Counted from the first letter of the stretch, positions 53,210 to 62,238 are shown. The stretch is DNA of 64,000 nucleotides from Leisingera sp. S132 (GCF_025144465.1 NZ_CP083553.1:2230001-2294000); one strand, 5' to 3'. Notes: generated by a model from the sequence alone, not told the origin. A program made the numbers and translations.

Positions 53210-53258
53210 GCAAAACTTTTCTGAAAAGTTTTGCCAAGATTTTTTCGAAAAATCTTGG
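53210..53258. terminator. twin AT-rich hairpins between fau and the phosphodiesterase gene
   Basis: Two adjoining near-perfect palindromes. The first has 12-bp arms GCAAAACTTTTC / GAAAAGTTTTGC around a single T (53210-53234). The second has 10-bp arms CAAGATTTTT / AAAAATCTTG around TCG (53235-53257). The pattern looks like a Rhodobacteraceae intergenic repeat that doubles as a terminator. Confidence 0.7.
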
Positions 53259-53272
53259 GGCGCGGGCTGGCG

Positions 53273-53836
53273 TCAGCGCGAGAACTGCAGGATCCGGCTT
53301 TCAGTGACAATCATGTCGAGCGGCTGGTCGGTGGGTTCCAGCGGCAGATCCTCTGCCTCCTGCGCATCAAAGGCAAAGCCGATCGCCAGGGTGCCCCGCT
53401 TGCCGCGCAGCAGTTCCAGCGTGCGGTCGTAGAAACCGCCGCCATAGCCCAGCCGCCCGCCCTGCCTGTCAAAGGCAACCAGCGGCACCACCAGAATCTC
53501 CGGCTCAAAGAAGTCATCCACCTCAGGCACCATGGCGCCAAAGGGACCTTCGCGCAGCGCTCCTTCGGGCTGCCAGCGGCTGAATTTCAAGGGCTGGCCC
53601 GCGCCCAGGATCACCGGCACGCCAACGGGGCCGTGCGCCGCGGCCTCGGCCATCGCAGGCAGCGGGTCGATCTCAGTCCGGATCGGCATATAGCCTGACA
53701 GCGGCACGCCGCGGTAGCCGGCCAGCACTTCCGACAGGTGGCCTGCGGCGCCAGGAATATTGCGGGCGTGCGCCTCTTTGCGGCGGGCAAAGGCGGACTT
53801 GCGGGCGGCGGTCTTGATTTCGGTCAGATCCGTCAT
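53273..53836 (-). CDS. fau: 5-formyltetrahydrofolate cyclo-ligase
   Basis: 187 aa, the usual size (E. coli YgfA about 182). AARKSAFARRKEAHARN is the basic N-terminal helix. LSGYMPIRTEIDPLP and VPLVAFDRQGGRLGYGGGFYDRTLELLRG are the ATP-binding signatures (Y-G-x-G-F-Y-D). The enzyme cyclises 5-formyl-THF to methenyl-THF with ATP, recovering folate from a storage form. It lies 9 bp after mgtE and 114 bp before the phosphodiesterase gene. Confidence 0.93.
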   Translation of the reverse strand: MTDLTEIKTAARKSAFARRKEAHARNIPGAAGHLSEVLAGYRGVPLSGYMPIRTEIDPLPAMAEAAAHGPVGVPVILGAGQPLKFSRWQPEGALREGPFGAMVPEVDDFFEPEILVVPLVAFDRQGGRLGYGGGFYDRTLELLRGKRGTLAIGFAFDAQEAEDLPLEPTDQPLDMIVTESRILQFSR

Positions 53837-53845
53837 GGCGGTCTC

Positions 53846-55234
53846 CTAGAGCAGTAGAACGGCCGCGAGGCCCAGGAAGGCGAAAAAACCCACCACGTCG
53901 GTCACCGTGGTCACAAAGGCGCCAGAGGCCAGCGCCGGGTCAATTCCGCTTTTCTCCAATAGAACCGGGATCACCGTTCCCGCCAGCCCCGCCACGACCA
54001 GATTGACCAACATAGCGACGGCAATCACCACGCCCAGCATCGGCGAGCCGAACCAGGCCAGGCCCACCAGTCCCATGACGATGGCAAAGATCACCCCGTT
54101 GACCAGCCCCACCAGCACTTCGCGGCGGATCACCCGCCAGACGTTGGAGCCGGTGAGGTCGCGGGTGGCGATGGCGCGCACGGCAACCGTCAGCGACTGG
54201 GTGCCCGCATTGCCGCCCATGGAGGCAACAATCGGCATCAGCACGGCCAGCGCCACGATCTGGGCAATCGCGGCCTCGAACTGGGCAATCACCAGCGAAG
54301 CCAGCACCGCCGTCACCAGGTTCACCGCCAGCCAGGGGAAGCGGCGCCTGGTGGTCTCGATCACCCGGTCGGCGAGCGAGCTTTCCTCGCCAACACCAGC
54401 GAGGCGGAGAATGTCTTCCTCGTGCTCCTCGTCCAGCACGATCATCGCATCGTCGATGGTGATCACGCCGACCAGCCGCCCCTCGTCATCGACCACCGGG
54501 GCCGAAATCAGGTGGTACTGGTTGAAGGCATAGGCCACGTCTTCCTCGTCCTGATCGGCGGGAATGACCTGAAAGGTGTCCTCGACCAGGCTGGTCAGCG
54601 GCACATGGCGCTTGGCCGCCATGATCCGGCCCAAGGTGACATTGCCAATCGGATGCAGACGCGGGTCGACCAGCACCACATGGTAGAACTGGTCCGGCAG
54701 ATCGTCGGAGTTGCGCATGAAATCAATGGCCTGCCCGACATTCCAGTGCTCGGGTGCCATCACCACCTCGCGCTGCATCAGGCGGCCGGCGGAGTTCTCC
54801 GGGTAGCTGAGCGACTGTTCGACCGCGACCCGGTCAGCGTCCTCCAGCGCGTCGAGGATGGCCTCCTGCTGCGGCACCTCCAGGTCTTCCAGCAGGTCGA
54901 CGACGTCATCGCTGTCCAGTTCCCGCACCGCATCCGCCAGAACCAGCGGATTCAGGATCGAGATCACCTCTTCGCGGATGCTCTCGTCCAGTTCCGACAG
55001 GATTTCGCCGTCGAACTCCCGGTCATAAAGCCGGATCAGGCTGGTCCGGTCATCGGAATCGATTTGTTCCAGAAGGTCGGCGATGTCAGCCGCGTGCAGG
55101 TCTTCCAGCAGCTCTGTCAGGGTTTGCTGATCGCCCTGCTCCACCGCCTCCAGAACCTGCGCGACCAGCTTGCGGTCGAGGTCATAGGCATCTTCCTGAG
55201 ACTGATCGCCGGTGATGTTGTCGCCGCTGCTCAT
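53846..55234 (-). CDS. mgtE: magnesium transporter MgtE
   Basis: 462 aa. The N-terminal cytosolic gating domain (ALTELLEDLHAADIADLLEQIDSDDRTSLIRLYD-like helices) is followed by a CBS pair (about residues 150-270, including VDDEGRLVGVITIDDAMIVL) and five membrane segments, with the Mg2+-selective PLVAMGGNAGTQS-like motif here reading LMPIVASMGGNAGTQSLTVAVRAIATRDL. It is a Mg2+-gated inner-membrane channel. ATG at 55234 fixes the usual start. The downstream gene fau follows by 9 bp. Confidence 0.95.
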   Translation of the reverse strand: MSSGDNITGDQSQEDAYDLDRKLVAQVLEAVEQGDQQTLTELLEDLHAADIADLLEQIDSDDRTSLIRLYDREFDGEILSELDESIREEVISILNPLVLADAVRELDSDDVVDLLEDLEVPQQEAILDALEDADRVAVEQSLSYPENSAGRLMQREVVMAPEHWNVGQAIDFMRNSDDLPDQFYHVVLVDPRLHPIGNVTLGRIMAAKRHVPLTSLVEDTFQVIPADQDEEDVAYAFNQYHLISAPVVDDEGRLVGVITIDDAMIVLDEEHEEDILRLAGVGEESSLADRVIETTRRRFPWLAVNLVTAVLASLVIAQFEAAIAQIVALAVLMPIVASMGGNAGTQSLTVAVRAIATRDLTGSNVWRVIRREVLVGLVNGVIFAIVMGLVGLAWFGSPMLGVVIAVAMLVNLVVAGLAGTVIPVLLEKSGIDPALASGAFVTTVTDVVGFFAFLGLAAVLLL

Positions 55235-55377
55235 CTGATGCCCCCCGCAAATTCTTGGTCTTTGCCTGCAAAGTAGAAGAGGCTGCCACCGGAAAACAAT
55301 GGCAATGCCGCAATTTACCCGCGCCATTCCGGCGGGTATCCTGCGTGGAGCCATTTTGCAAGGAAAGGGTTCAGCGC

Positions 55378-56673
55378 ATGGGCACCGGTTTCATCCTGAA
55401 GGGGCAGATTCTTGCCTTTTCCGCGTCTCCCTTTGCCGGGGAGCGCCCAGAGGACGCAGCCTTGCTGCAGGAAGCCGTGGCAGTGAAGGACGGGAAGATT
55501 GAGGACACCGGCACGCTGACAGAGATGCAGGCGCTGCTGCCGGAGGCAGCGCTCGTGGATTATACCGGCAAGCTGATCCTGGCCGGGTTCGTCGATGCCC
55601 ATGTGCATTACCCGCAGACCGCGATCATCGCCAGCTGGGGCAAACGGCTGATTGATTGGCTGAACAGCTATACCTTCCCGGAGGAAATGAGGTTCGGCGA
55701 CCGCGGCTATGCCGATGAAATCGCAAGCCGCTACCTGGACCTGACTGCGGCCCATGGCACCACAACGGTTTGCAGCTATTGCACAATCCACCCGGAAAGC
55801 GTGGATGCGTTTTTCACCGCTGCGCAGGCCCGCGGGCAGCGGGTTGTGGCCGGCAAGACCTGCATGGACCGCAACGCGCCCGACGGGCTGCGCGACACTG
55901 CGCAGTCAGCCTATGACGACAGCGAGGCGCTGATTGCGCGCTGGCACGGGGTGGACCGGCTGGAATATGCGATCACTCCGCGGTTCTCCCCCACCTCAAC
56001 CCCGGAACAGCTGGAGGCAATGGGCGCGCTGTGGGCCAAGCACCCGGAATGCCTGATGCAGACGCATCTGAGCGAGCAGACGGATGAAATCGAGTGGGTG
56101 AAATCGCTGTTCCCGCAGGCCCGCGATTACCTGGACACCTATGAAGAGTTCGGCCTTTTAGGCGCCAAGGGGCTTTACGGCCACGCCATCCACCTGGAGG
56201 AGCGCGAGCGGCACCGGCTGCGGGACTACGGCGCGGCGCTGATCCATTGCCCGACATCGAACACCTTCATCGGCTCCGGCCTTTTTGATATGGCCGGGCT
56301 GATGGCCGAAGGCCAGCGGATCGGCCTTGCCTCCGACACCGGCGGCGGATCGAGTTTCTCGATGCTGCGCACGATGGCAGCGGCCTATGAGATCGGCCAG
56401 TTGCGTGGCACCCCGCTGCACGCGGCGCAGCTGTTGTGGCTGGCGACCCAAGGCTCGGCCACGGCGCTGCGGATGGAAGGCAGGATCGGCAACATCGCTT
56501 CAGGCATGGAAGCGGATCTGGTGGTGCTGGACCTGGCCTCCACCCCGGCTATCGCCCAGCGGTCCGGGCAGGCCGAAGATGTGTGGGAAGCGGTGTTCCC
56601 GACCATCATGATGGGTGATGACCGGGCCATTGCCGAGGTCTGGATCGGCGGCAAGCCGGTTACAGGCAGATAG
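55378..56673 (+). CDS. guaD: guanine deaminase
   Basis: 431 aa. The HxH metal motif lies at about residues 75-77 (FVDAHVHYPQT), with MQTHLSEQTDEIEWVKSLFPQARDYLDTYEEFGLLG (His of the zinc site plus the guanine-deaminase signature), CPTSNTFIGSGLFDM and ASDTGGGSSFSML. It hydrolyses guanine to xanthine and ammonia. ATG at 55378 gives the family N-terminus (MGTGFILKGQILAFSASPF). It is divergent from mgtE and 10 bp before the CAP gene, convergent with it. It pairs with the 8-oxoguanine deaminase at 57129. Confidence 0.93.
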   Translation: MGTGFILKGQILAFSASPFAGERPEDAALLQEAVAVKDGKIEDTGTLTEMQALLPEAALVDYTGKLILAGFVDAHVHYPQTAIIASWGKRLIDWLNSYTFPEEMRFGDRGYADEIASRYLDLTAAHGTTTVCSYCTIHPESVDAFFTAAQARGQRVVAGKTCMDRNAPDGLRDTAQSAYDDSEALIARWHGVDRLEYAITPRFSPTSTPEQLEAMGALWAKHPECLMQTHLSEQTDEIEWVKSLFPQARDYLDTYEEFGLLGAKGLYGHAIHLEERERHRLRDYGAALIHCPTSNTFIGSGLFDMAGLMAEGQRIGLASDTGGGSSFSMLRTMAAAYEIGQLRGTPLHAAQLLWLATQGSATALRMEGRIGNIASGMEADLVVLDLASTPAIAQRSGQAEDVWEAVFPTIMMGDDRAIAEVWIGGKPVTGR

Positions 56674-56683
56674 CTGCGCGGCT

Positions 56684-57124
56684 TCAGCAGCCCGGGCGCG
56701 CCAGCACCATCACCCAGATATTGCCCGCGCCGCGGGCAATTGCGAATTCGGTCACCTCGCGGCTGAGCATGTTTTTGCGGTGACCTCGGGAAGCCTGCCA
56801 GCTGGCCATCGCTTCAGTCAGCCCTGGCTGGCCCTTGGCAATGTTCTCGGCTGCCGCGCACCAGCCGTAGCCAGCGCGCGTCAGGCGGGTGCCAAGCGTG
56901 CTGCCGCTGCTGCCGGTGTGAGAAAAGAACCCTTTGCGCGCCATGTCCCCGGCATGGGCCAGCGCGGCCTGTTCCAGCGCGGCGGAATAGGCCAGCGGCG
57001 GCAGGCCGGAGCCTGCACGCAGCCCGTTGACGCCGGCCAGCGCAGCAGCATGGTCCACATCCTGGGCCTGCGCCTGGGCTGCCCAAAGGAAGAGGATGGC
57101 TGCGGCAAGCGGCCGTTTCTTCAT
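56684..57124 (-). CDS. exported CAP/SCP domain protein
   Basis: 146 aa with a signal peptide (MKKRPLAAAILFLWAAQAQAQ). The mature part is a short CAP domain: AALAGVNGLRAGSGLPPLAYSAALEQAALAHAGDMARKGFFSHTGSSGSTLGTRLTRAGYGWCAAAENIAKG...SWQASRGHRKNMLSREVTEFAIARG, with the two His and Glu of the CAP cavity present. It is the bacterial YkwD type. Function in the periplasm is unknown. It overlaps nothing and lies 4 bp after the 8-oxoguanine deaminase stop on the same strand. Confidence 0.9.
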   Translation of the reverse strand: MKKRPLAAAILFLWAAQAQAQDVDHAAALAGVNGLRAGSGLPPLAYSAALEQAALAHAGDMARKGFFSHTGSSGSTLGTRLTRAGYGWCAAAENIAKGQPGLTEAMASWQASRGHRKNMLSREVTEFAIARGAGNIWVMVLARPGC

Positions 57125-57128
57125 TGTG

Positions 57129-58466
57129 TCATCCTTCCATCAGCTTGTGCGCCAGCTTGCCGTGGCGTTCGATCAGCCGCGGCAGGTCCAAGGTCGTCAG
57201 CTCGCCGCTGCGGATGATCTGCCTGCCTTCGACAAACAGGTGCTTGACCTGGGCCGGGCCGGCCAGCAGAAGGGCAGCCGCGTCCCAGCTGCCGCTGGAG
57301 GCCACGCCCTTGGTGTCCCAGATAGCGATGTCAGCGCGCTTGCCCGGCTCCAGCCGCCCGCAATCGGGGCGGCCCAGCACATCGGCGCCACCGCGGGTGG
57401 CGATTTCCAGCGCTTCATAAGCACTCATCGCGTCAGCCCCGTTTGCCACCCGCTGCAGCATCATGGCCTGGCGCGCCTCAGAGCTGAGGCTGGCCATGTC
57501 GTTGCTGGCAGAACCGTCAACGCCCAGCCCCACCGGCACGCCCGCATCCCGCATCGCACGCACCGGTGCAATACCGCTGCCAAGGCGGCAGTTCGAACAC
57601 GGGCAATGGGCAACCCCGGTGCGGGTTCTGGCAAAGAGATCAATCTCTTGCGCGTCAAGCTTGACGCAATGCGCGTGCCAGACGTCATCGCCGGTCCAGC
57701 CCAGCTCCTCTGCGTACTGGCCGGGGCGGCAGCCGAAATTGGCCTCGGAATAGGCGATATCCTCATCGTTCTCGGCCAAGTGCGTGTGCAGCATCACGCC
57801 CTTATCACGGGCCAGCAGTGCGGCATCGCGCATCAGCTCACGGCTGACGGAGAACGGCGAGCACGGCGCCAGGCCGACCCGGCACATGGCGCCTTCTTCA
57901 GGGTCGTGAAAAGCGTCCACCACCCGGATCATGTCGTCCAGAATGGCACGTTCATCCTCAACAAGGCTGTCGGGCGGCAGGCCGCCGTCGCTTTCGCCGA
58001 TGCTCATGGCGCCTCGGGTCGGATGGAACCGCACCCCGATATCGCGGGCCGCGTGAATGGTGTCCTCCAGCCGCGCGCCGTTGGGGTAGAGGTACAGGTG
58101 GTCGGAACTGAGGGTGCAGCCCGACAGCGCCAGTTCGGCAAGGCCCAGCTGAGCGGAGATGAACATTTCGTCCGGGCCAAAGCGCGACCAGATCGGGTAC
58201 AAGGTCTGAAGCCAGCCGAACAGCAGCGCGTCCTGTCCGCCCGGCACCGCGCGGGTCAGGTTCTGGTACAGGTGGTGGTGGGTGTTCACCAGCCCGGGGG
58301 TGACCACGCAGCCGCGGCCGGAGACGACGCCGCCGCTGGTTTGCAGCCCCTGCCCCACAGCAGCAATCACGCCGCCCCGGATCAGCACGTCAGCGCCGTG
58401 CAGCACACGGCGTTCATCATCCATCGTCAGGACGGTATCAGCGTTTTGAATCAGGATCTCTGTCAT
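57129..58466 (-). CDS. 8-oxoguanine deaminase (AtzB/TrzN-like amidohydrolase)
   Basis: 445 aa. The metal motif GLVNTHHHLYQNLTRAVPG, HTHLAEN, the catalytic HCVKLD region and GLGVDGSASND follow the 8-oxoguanine deaminase pattern (NTHHH-x-YQSLTRAVP). The enzyme converts 8-oxoguanine to urate, disposing of oxidised guanine. ATG at 58466 has GGAG 9 nt upstream; a start 15 bp further is possible. The neighbouring guaD and the CAP gene make a purine cluster. Related amidohydrolases such as hydroxydechloroatrazine ethylaminohydrolase are alternatives. Confidence 0.88.
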   Translation of the reverse strand: MTEILIQNADTVLTMDDERRVLHGADVLIRGGVIAAVGQGLQTSGGVVSGRGCVVTPGLVNTHHHLYQNLTRAVPGGQDALLFGWLQTLYPIWSRFGPDEMFISAQLGLAELALSGCTLSSDHLYLYPNGARLEDTIHAARDIGVRFHPTRGAMSIGESDGGLPPDSLVEDERAILDDMIRVVDAFHDPEEGAMCRVGLAPCSPFSVSRELMRDAALLARDKGVMLHTHLAENDEDIAYSEANFGCRPGQYAEELGWTGDDVWHAHCVKLDAQEIDLFARTRTGVAHCPCSNCRLGSGIAPVRAMRDAGVPVGLGVDGSASNDMASLSSEARQAMMLQRVANGADAMSAYEALEIATRGGADVLGRPDCGRLEPGKRADIAIWDTKGVASSGSWDAAALLLAGPAQVKHLFVEGRQIIRSGELTTLDLPRLIERHGKLAHKLMEG

Positions 58467-58583
58467 ATCCACACACTCCAATAGACAGCCCGCTTCATGG
58501 GAATGTGTGATCGGCCGATGGAAAACGGGCGAAGAACCGGCCTGCAGGGAAAGTACAGGCCGGGGCAGCCCTTTTCAACCCGT

Positions 58584-59375
58584 TCAGGTCTGTCGCAGCA
58601 GGTCCAGCGCTGCCGCATGGAGGTCCGCATTGGCCGCAGCCAGGGCACGGCCGCCGTTGTGGGCCGGCTTGCCGTCCCAGTCAGTCACGATGCCGCCGGC
58701 CGCCTGGATCACTGCAATCGGCGCCTGGATGTCATAGGCATTGAGGCCCGCCTCGATTACCAGATCCGCCTGGCCGGCTGCCACCAGCGCATAGGCATAG
58801 CAATCCATACCGTACCGCGTAAGCTTGGCCTGCTTTGCGACGCGTTCGAAGCCGGCACGCTCTGCCGCGGTTCCAACTTCCGGGAAGGTGGTGAACAGGA
58901 TTGCGTCCGACAGGACCGCGGTGCCGCGGGTCTTCAAGGGCATCGCCCCCATCGGACCGGTCATCGAAGCAATCTCCGCCCCGCCGCAGAACCGCTCGCC
59001 GGTGTAGGGCTGGTCGATCACGCCAAGGAACGGGCCGGTGTCATCTGCCAGTGCAATCAGCACCCCCCAGGTCGGTGTGCCGCTGATGAAGCCGCGGGTG
59101 CCGTCGATCGGGTCCAATACCCAGGTGCGGCCGGAACTGCCGGCTGCGGCACCGAATTCCTCGCCCAGTATGCCGTCCTCGGGGCGCAACTCTGCCAGCA
59201 CCGCCCGCATTGCCTGTTCGGCGGCACGGTCAGCCACGGTCACCGGATCAAACCCGCCGTCGAGCTTATTCTCGGCATTGAGGGAGGGGGTTCTGAAATG
59301 CGGCAGGATGGCAGCGCGTGCCGCGTCTGCCATCCTGTTCGCTACGTCGAGGTCCGTGAGTGATGCCTTTGTCAT
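58584..59375 (-). CDS. hisN: histidinol-phosphatase (inositol monophosphatase family)
   Basis: 263 aa. Metal-binding motifs of the IMPase fold are present: GEEFG (Glu72, Glu73), VLDPIDGTRGFISGTPTWG (Asp88, Ile90, Asp91, Gly92, Thr93), and AYDIQAPIAVIQAAGGIVTDWDGKP near the C-terminus. The FISG-x-P-x-WG-x-LIAL sequence is that of HisN proteins rather than of SuhB. It removes phosphate from histidinol phosphate in histidine biosynthesis. It stands alone; the other his genes are not in the window. Confidence 0.87.
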   Translation of the reverse strand: MTKASLTDLDVANRMADAARAAILPHFRTPSLNAENKLDGGFDPVTVADRAAEQAMRAVLAELRPEDGILGEEFGAAAGSSGRTWVLDPIDGTRGFISGTPTWGVLIALADDTGPFLGVIDQPYTGERFCGGAEIASMTGPMGAMPLKTRGTAVLSDAILFTTFPEVGTAAERAGFERVAKQAKLTRYGMDCYAYALVAAGQADLVIEAGLNAYDIQAPIAVIQAAGGIVTDWDGKPAHNGGRALAAANADLHAAALDLLRQT

Positions 59376-59405
59376 ACCCCAACGGGTGCCACTCAGGCGT
59401 TTTCA

Positions 59406-59480
59406 TTGCAAGCGCAAACCCCGCCACTCACCGGTTTTGCGCTGCAATTCCCTGACAGGCCGGGATCCGGATCCCGGCCC
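59406..59480. terminator. imperfect hairpin plus 22-bp palindrome between hisN and the XRE gene
   Basis: An imperfect inverted repeat starts ATTGCAAGCGCAAA at 59406 and returns as TTTTGCGCTGCAAT to 59449. It is followed by a perfect palindrome GGCCGGGATCC / GGATCCCGGCC at 59459-59480. They lie just past the XRE stop (59491, minus), so they likely terminate it. Confidence 0.55.
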
Positions 59481-59490
59481 TGTCCCGTCG

Positions 59491-59862
59491 TCAGGCGACG
59501 TCGCTCAGCACGCGGGCCAGTTCAAACAGGCGGCGGCGCTGATTTTCAGGAATCGAGTAGTAGGACCGCACCAGATCAAGGGCTTCCTTGTCACCCATCA
59601 GGTCCTCTGGCACGGAGGCCTTCTCCGCCGGGGCCTTGCCCTCTTCCTGCAAGCCTTCGAAGAAGAAGCTCACCGGAACTTCCAGCGCATCGGAGATATC
59701 CCACAAACGGGAGGCGCTGACCCGGTTGGCACCGGTTTCATATTTCTGAATCTGCTGGAACTTGATGCCGACCTGTTCGGCAAGCTGCTGCTGCGTCATG
59801 CCAATCAGCCACCGGCGGTGGCGGATGCGCTTTCCCACATGCACGTCTACGGGATGAGCCAT
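59491..59862 (-). CDS. XRE family transcriptional regulator
   Basis: 123 aa. HVGKRIRHRRWLIGMTQQQLAEQVGIKFQQIQKYETGANRVSASRLWDISDALEVPVSFFFEGL is the Cro/CI HTH of the alphaproteobacterial type. A short C-terminal helix (DLVRSYYSIPENQRRRLFELARVLSDVA) probably dimerises it. Length and sequence resemble the small XRE regulators near cell-cycle or envelope genes in Rhodobacteraceae, but the targets cannot be told here. It is divergent from qor across a 350-bp gap. Confidence 0.88.
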   Translation of the reverse strand: MAHPVDVHVGKRIRHRRWLIGMTQQQLAEQVGIKFQQIQKYETGANRVSASRLWDISDALEVPVSFFFEGLQEEGKAPAEKASVPEDLMGDKEALDLVRSYYSIPENQRRRLFELARVLSDVA

Positions 59863-60212
59863 GCGTTTCTCCTAACTGTCATTATGGCCAAAACCCGGAC
59901 CGCTCTACCAATCAAACCTTTCTGGCAGCTTTGGATGCCTGCCGGAAACACGTTTCCCCATCAGCGCGATCAGTCTTCAACCTCTGAGCAAAAGTGTACA
60001 ACCCTTGCGGTTGATTGCAAGACTGCCGTCGCGCATGACGGGGACTATTGTCTCAAGCGCATGATTTCATGCAGCATTTTTCCAAACGTTTTATTGCCAA
60101 TTGGCTGCGGATCGCGTACCTCCCCAGAAATAGCGAGGTGCAGGCCCCAGGTGCGCCCCGGCAGTGTGCCCCGGCGAATCATGGCGATTCCCGCAAAAGG
60201 TGAGGAGAACAC
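59863..60212. other. 350-bp intergenic region between the XRE gene and the quinone oxidoreductase gene
   Basis: Holds the promoters of both divergent genes. A moderately AT-rich part lies at 60050-60100. I see no coding frame with family likeness. A short inverted motif AACCCTTGCGGTT with TTGCAAG nearby (60000-60024) could be an operator but is weak. Confidence 0.45.
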
Positions 60213-61178
60213 ATGCAGGCTTTCCAAGTTTCGGCTTTTGGCACACCGCCAATCCTGGCGGAAACGCAATGCCCGGCCCCCGGTCCGGGTGAAGCGGCTG
60301 TTGCCCTTCACGCCTGCGGCCTGAACTTTGCCGATCTGCTGATGATGAAGGGCACCTATCAGGACACGCCTGAGCCGCCCTTCACCCTGGGTTTGGAGGC
60401 CGCCGGAGTGGTGACAGCGCTTGACCCCCGCACCGAAGGCTTTGCCATCGGCGACAGGGTGGCAGTGTTTGGCGGTTCCGGCGGGCTGGCGGAGGCTGGC
60501 GTCTTTGATATTGCCCGGCTGATCCGGATCCCCGATGCGATGAGTTTTGAACATGCCGCGGCGATGCAGATCGCCTATGGCACCAGCCATATGGCGCTGG
60601 ATCACTGCGCCCGCCTGCAGCCGGGGGAGACCCTTCTGGTGACCGGCGCCGCGGGGGGCGTCGGGCTGACCGCGGTGGAAATCGGCAAGCTGATGGGCGC
60701 AACGGTGATCGCCCAGGCCCGCGGCCGGGACAAGCTGGATGTCGCCGCTGCCGCAGGCGCCGATCACCTGATTGATGCCGGCGAGGACCTGCGCAGCGCG
60801 GTCAAGGCGCTTGGCGGGGCCGATGTGGTCTATGATGCCATTGGCGGCGACGTGTGGAATGCGGCCTTCCGCTCTGCCAATCCCGGCGCGCGGCTGCTGC
60901 CGGTCGGATTCGCAGGCGGCGAAGTGCCGCAGATCCCGGCCAACCACCTGTTGGTGAAGAACCTGACGGTGATCGGTTTCTATCTGGGCGGCTACATGAA
61001 ATTCCGCCCCGAAGCGGTGCGGCAGTCTTTTGAAACGCTGTTTGCCTGGCACGGCGAGGGCCGCATCAAGCCGCACATCAGCCACACCCTGCCGCTGGAG
61101 CAGGCGGGCAAAGGCCTGGAGCTGCTGCGCAGCCGCAAGTCCACTGGCAAGGTGGTGATCACCATGGTCGGCCGCTGA
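60213..61178 (+). CDS. zinc-independent NADPH:quinone oxidoreductase (MDR)
   Basis: 321 aa. The MDR fold without the structural and catalytic Cys/His sites: PGPGEAAVALHACGLNFADLLMMKGTYQ, LGLEAAGVVTALDPRTEGFAIGDRVAVFG and the NADP motif LLVTGAAGGVGLTAVEIGKLMGATVIAQARGRDKLDVAAAAGADHLID. This is the QOR/acrylyl-CoA reductase-like (AcuI/Qor) branch; closer AcuI assignment is not supported. ATG at 60213 follows AGGTGAGGAG. The GC-rich element at 61248-61356 lies after it. Confidence 0.9.
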   Translation: MQAFQVSAFGTPPILAETQCPAPGPGEAAVALHACGLNFADLLMMKGTYQDTPEPPFTLGLEAAGVVTALDPRTEGFAIGDRVAVFGGSGGLAEAGVFDIARLIRIPDAMSFEHAAAMQIAYGTSHMALDHCARLQPGETLLVTGAAGGVGLTAVEIGKLMGATVIAQARGRDKLDVAAAAGADHLIDAGEDLRSAVKALGGADVVYDAIGGDVWNAAFRSANPGARLLPVGFAGGEVPQIPANHLLVKNLTVIGFYLGGYMKFRPEAVRQSFETLFAWHGEGRIKPHISHTLPLEQAGKGLELLRSRKSTGKVVITMVGR

Positions 61179-61247
61179 CGGTTCCAGCGGCCGCGGCAGG
61201 GGCTCCTGCCCGCAGACAGAGCATTTCTGTGAAATGCACCGCAGCGG

Positions 61248-61356
61248 TTGGGCCAGGCTCAGCGCCTGCGGCGCTGAGCCTGGCCCAAGGCCGCCAAGGA
61301 TGCTCTGGCAAAGCCAGGGCAGCCTGCGGGCGCGGGAGGCCCGCCCGGCCTGCGGG
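61248..61356. repeat. composite GC-rich intergenic repeat, copy 3
   Basis: Begins with a perfect 19-bp stem (TTGGGCCAGGCTCAGCGCC and its complement, loop TGC, 61248-61288), continues with CCCAAGGCCGCCAAGG (61283 on) and ends with CTGCGGGCGCGGGA at 61324. The order stem, CCCAARGCCGCCAAGG, CTGCGGG tail is the same as at 12200-12300. It lies after the qor stop and before the end of the convergent LysR gene. Confidence 0.6.
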
Positions 61357-62238
61357 TCAGCTGGCGGCGCGCAGAGGTGTCGACCAAAGCCCCTGGAAAC
61401 CCTGCCGGATGAACGCTGCCAGTTCCTCGACATAGGGCGCATGCACACGCCCAGCCCCATACAGGTTGATATGCTGCATCGGCAGCTCCGGCAGACTGCA
61501 ACCCGGCCCGATCAGTTCCTGATAGGACGGCTGGGTGCCCTCCAGCAGCACGCCGACGGCCAGGTCGGCGCTGACGGTTGCCTCGACCGTGCGGTCCGAG
61601 TCGCTGTCCAGCGCCATTTCCCATTCGATACCGGCCTCATCCAGCGCCGCGGTCGCCACCGGGCGGAAACTGCAGTTGCGGCAGAATCCCAGCCGCAGGG
61701 GCCGCTGCCGCCAGACCGATCCGTCCGGCGCCCCGACCCAGCGCAGCGGCATGCTGTGAATGGTTTCACCGCCCTCGCCCGCGCCGGTCTCGGTGGTCAG
61801 GATCAGGTCAAAGGCACCGCGCGCGAACTCGGTCTTGAGATCCCGTGTATTGGAGGTGCAGAGGTTCACGTTGACCCGCGGATAGCTGAGGCTGAACCGC
61901 TTCAGCACCTGCGGGATAACCGGGTGCACCACATCATGCGGCACCCCCAGGAGCACTTCGCCCTCAAAGGCCTGGTCGGTCAGCCGACTCATCACCTCAT
62001 CGTTCAGCGCCACCATCTTGCGGGCATAGCCCAGCATCTGCTCGCCCTCGGCCGTCAGCGCAATGGTGCGGCCGGACCGGTCCAGCAGTTCCAGCCCCAA
62101 GAGCTCCTCCAGCCGCTTCATCTGCATCGAGACCGCCGACTGGGTCAGATGCAGAAAACCGGCGGCGCGGGTCACCCCGCCGTATTCCGCCACCGCCACA
62201 AACGAGCGGAGCGTGGTGATATCGAGATTTCTTACCAT
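61357..62238 (-). CDS. LysR family transcriptional regulator
   Basis: 293 aa. The HTH is at the N-terminus (LDITTLRSFVAVAEYGGVTRAAGFLHLTQSAVSMQMKRLEELLGLELLDRSGRTIALTAEGEQML), followed by the two-lobed ligand domain (EVLLGVPHDVVHPVIPQVLKRFSLSYPRVNVNLCTSN). The effector is unknown. ATG at 62238 is chosen; a GTG three bases upstream also fits. It is divergent from a DUF1127 gene, which it may regulate. It is convergent with qor across the repeat at 61248. Confidence 0.9.
   Translation of the reverse strand: MVRNLDITTLRSFVAVAEYGGVTRAAGFLHLTQSAVSMQMKRLEELLGLELLDRSGRTIALTAEGEQMLGYARKMVALNDEVMSRLTDQAFEGEVLLGVPHDVVHPVIPQVLKRFSLSYPRVNVNLCTSNTRDLKTEFARGAFDLILTTETGAGEGGETIHSMPLRWVGAPDGSVWRQRPLRLGFCRNCSFRPVATAALDEAGIEWEMALDSDSDRTVEATVSADLAVGVLLEGTQPSYQELIGPGCSLPELPMQHINLYGAGRVHAPYVEELAAFIRQGFQGLWSTPLRAAS

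Noticed and set aside
53837-53845. 6S RNA gene next to fau
   Set aside because: In many bacteria ssrS precedes fau, but here only 9 bp separate mgtE and fau, so there is no room.
57652-57667. perfect 16-bp palindrome GCGTCAAGCTTGACGC
   Set aside because: Inside the 8-oxoguanine deaminase coding region, encoding its metal/substrate segment; most likely chance.
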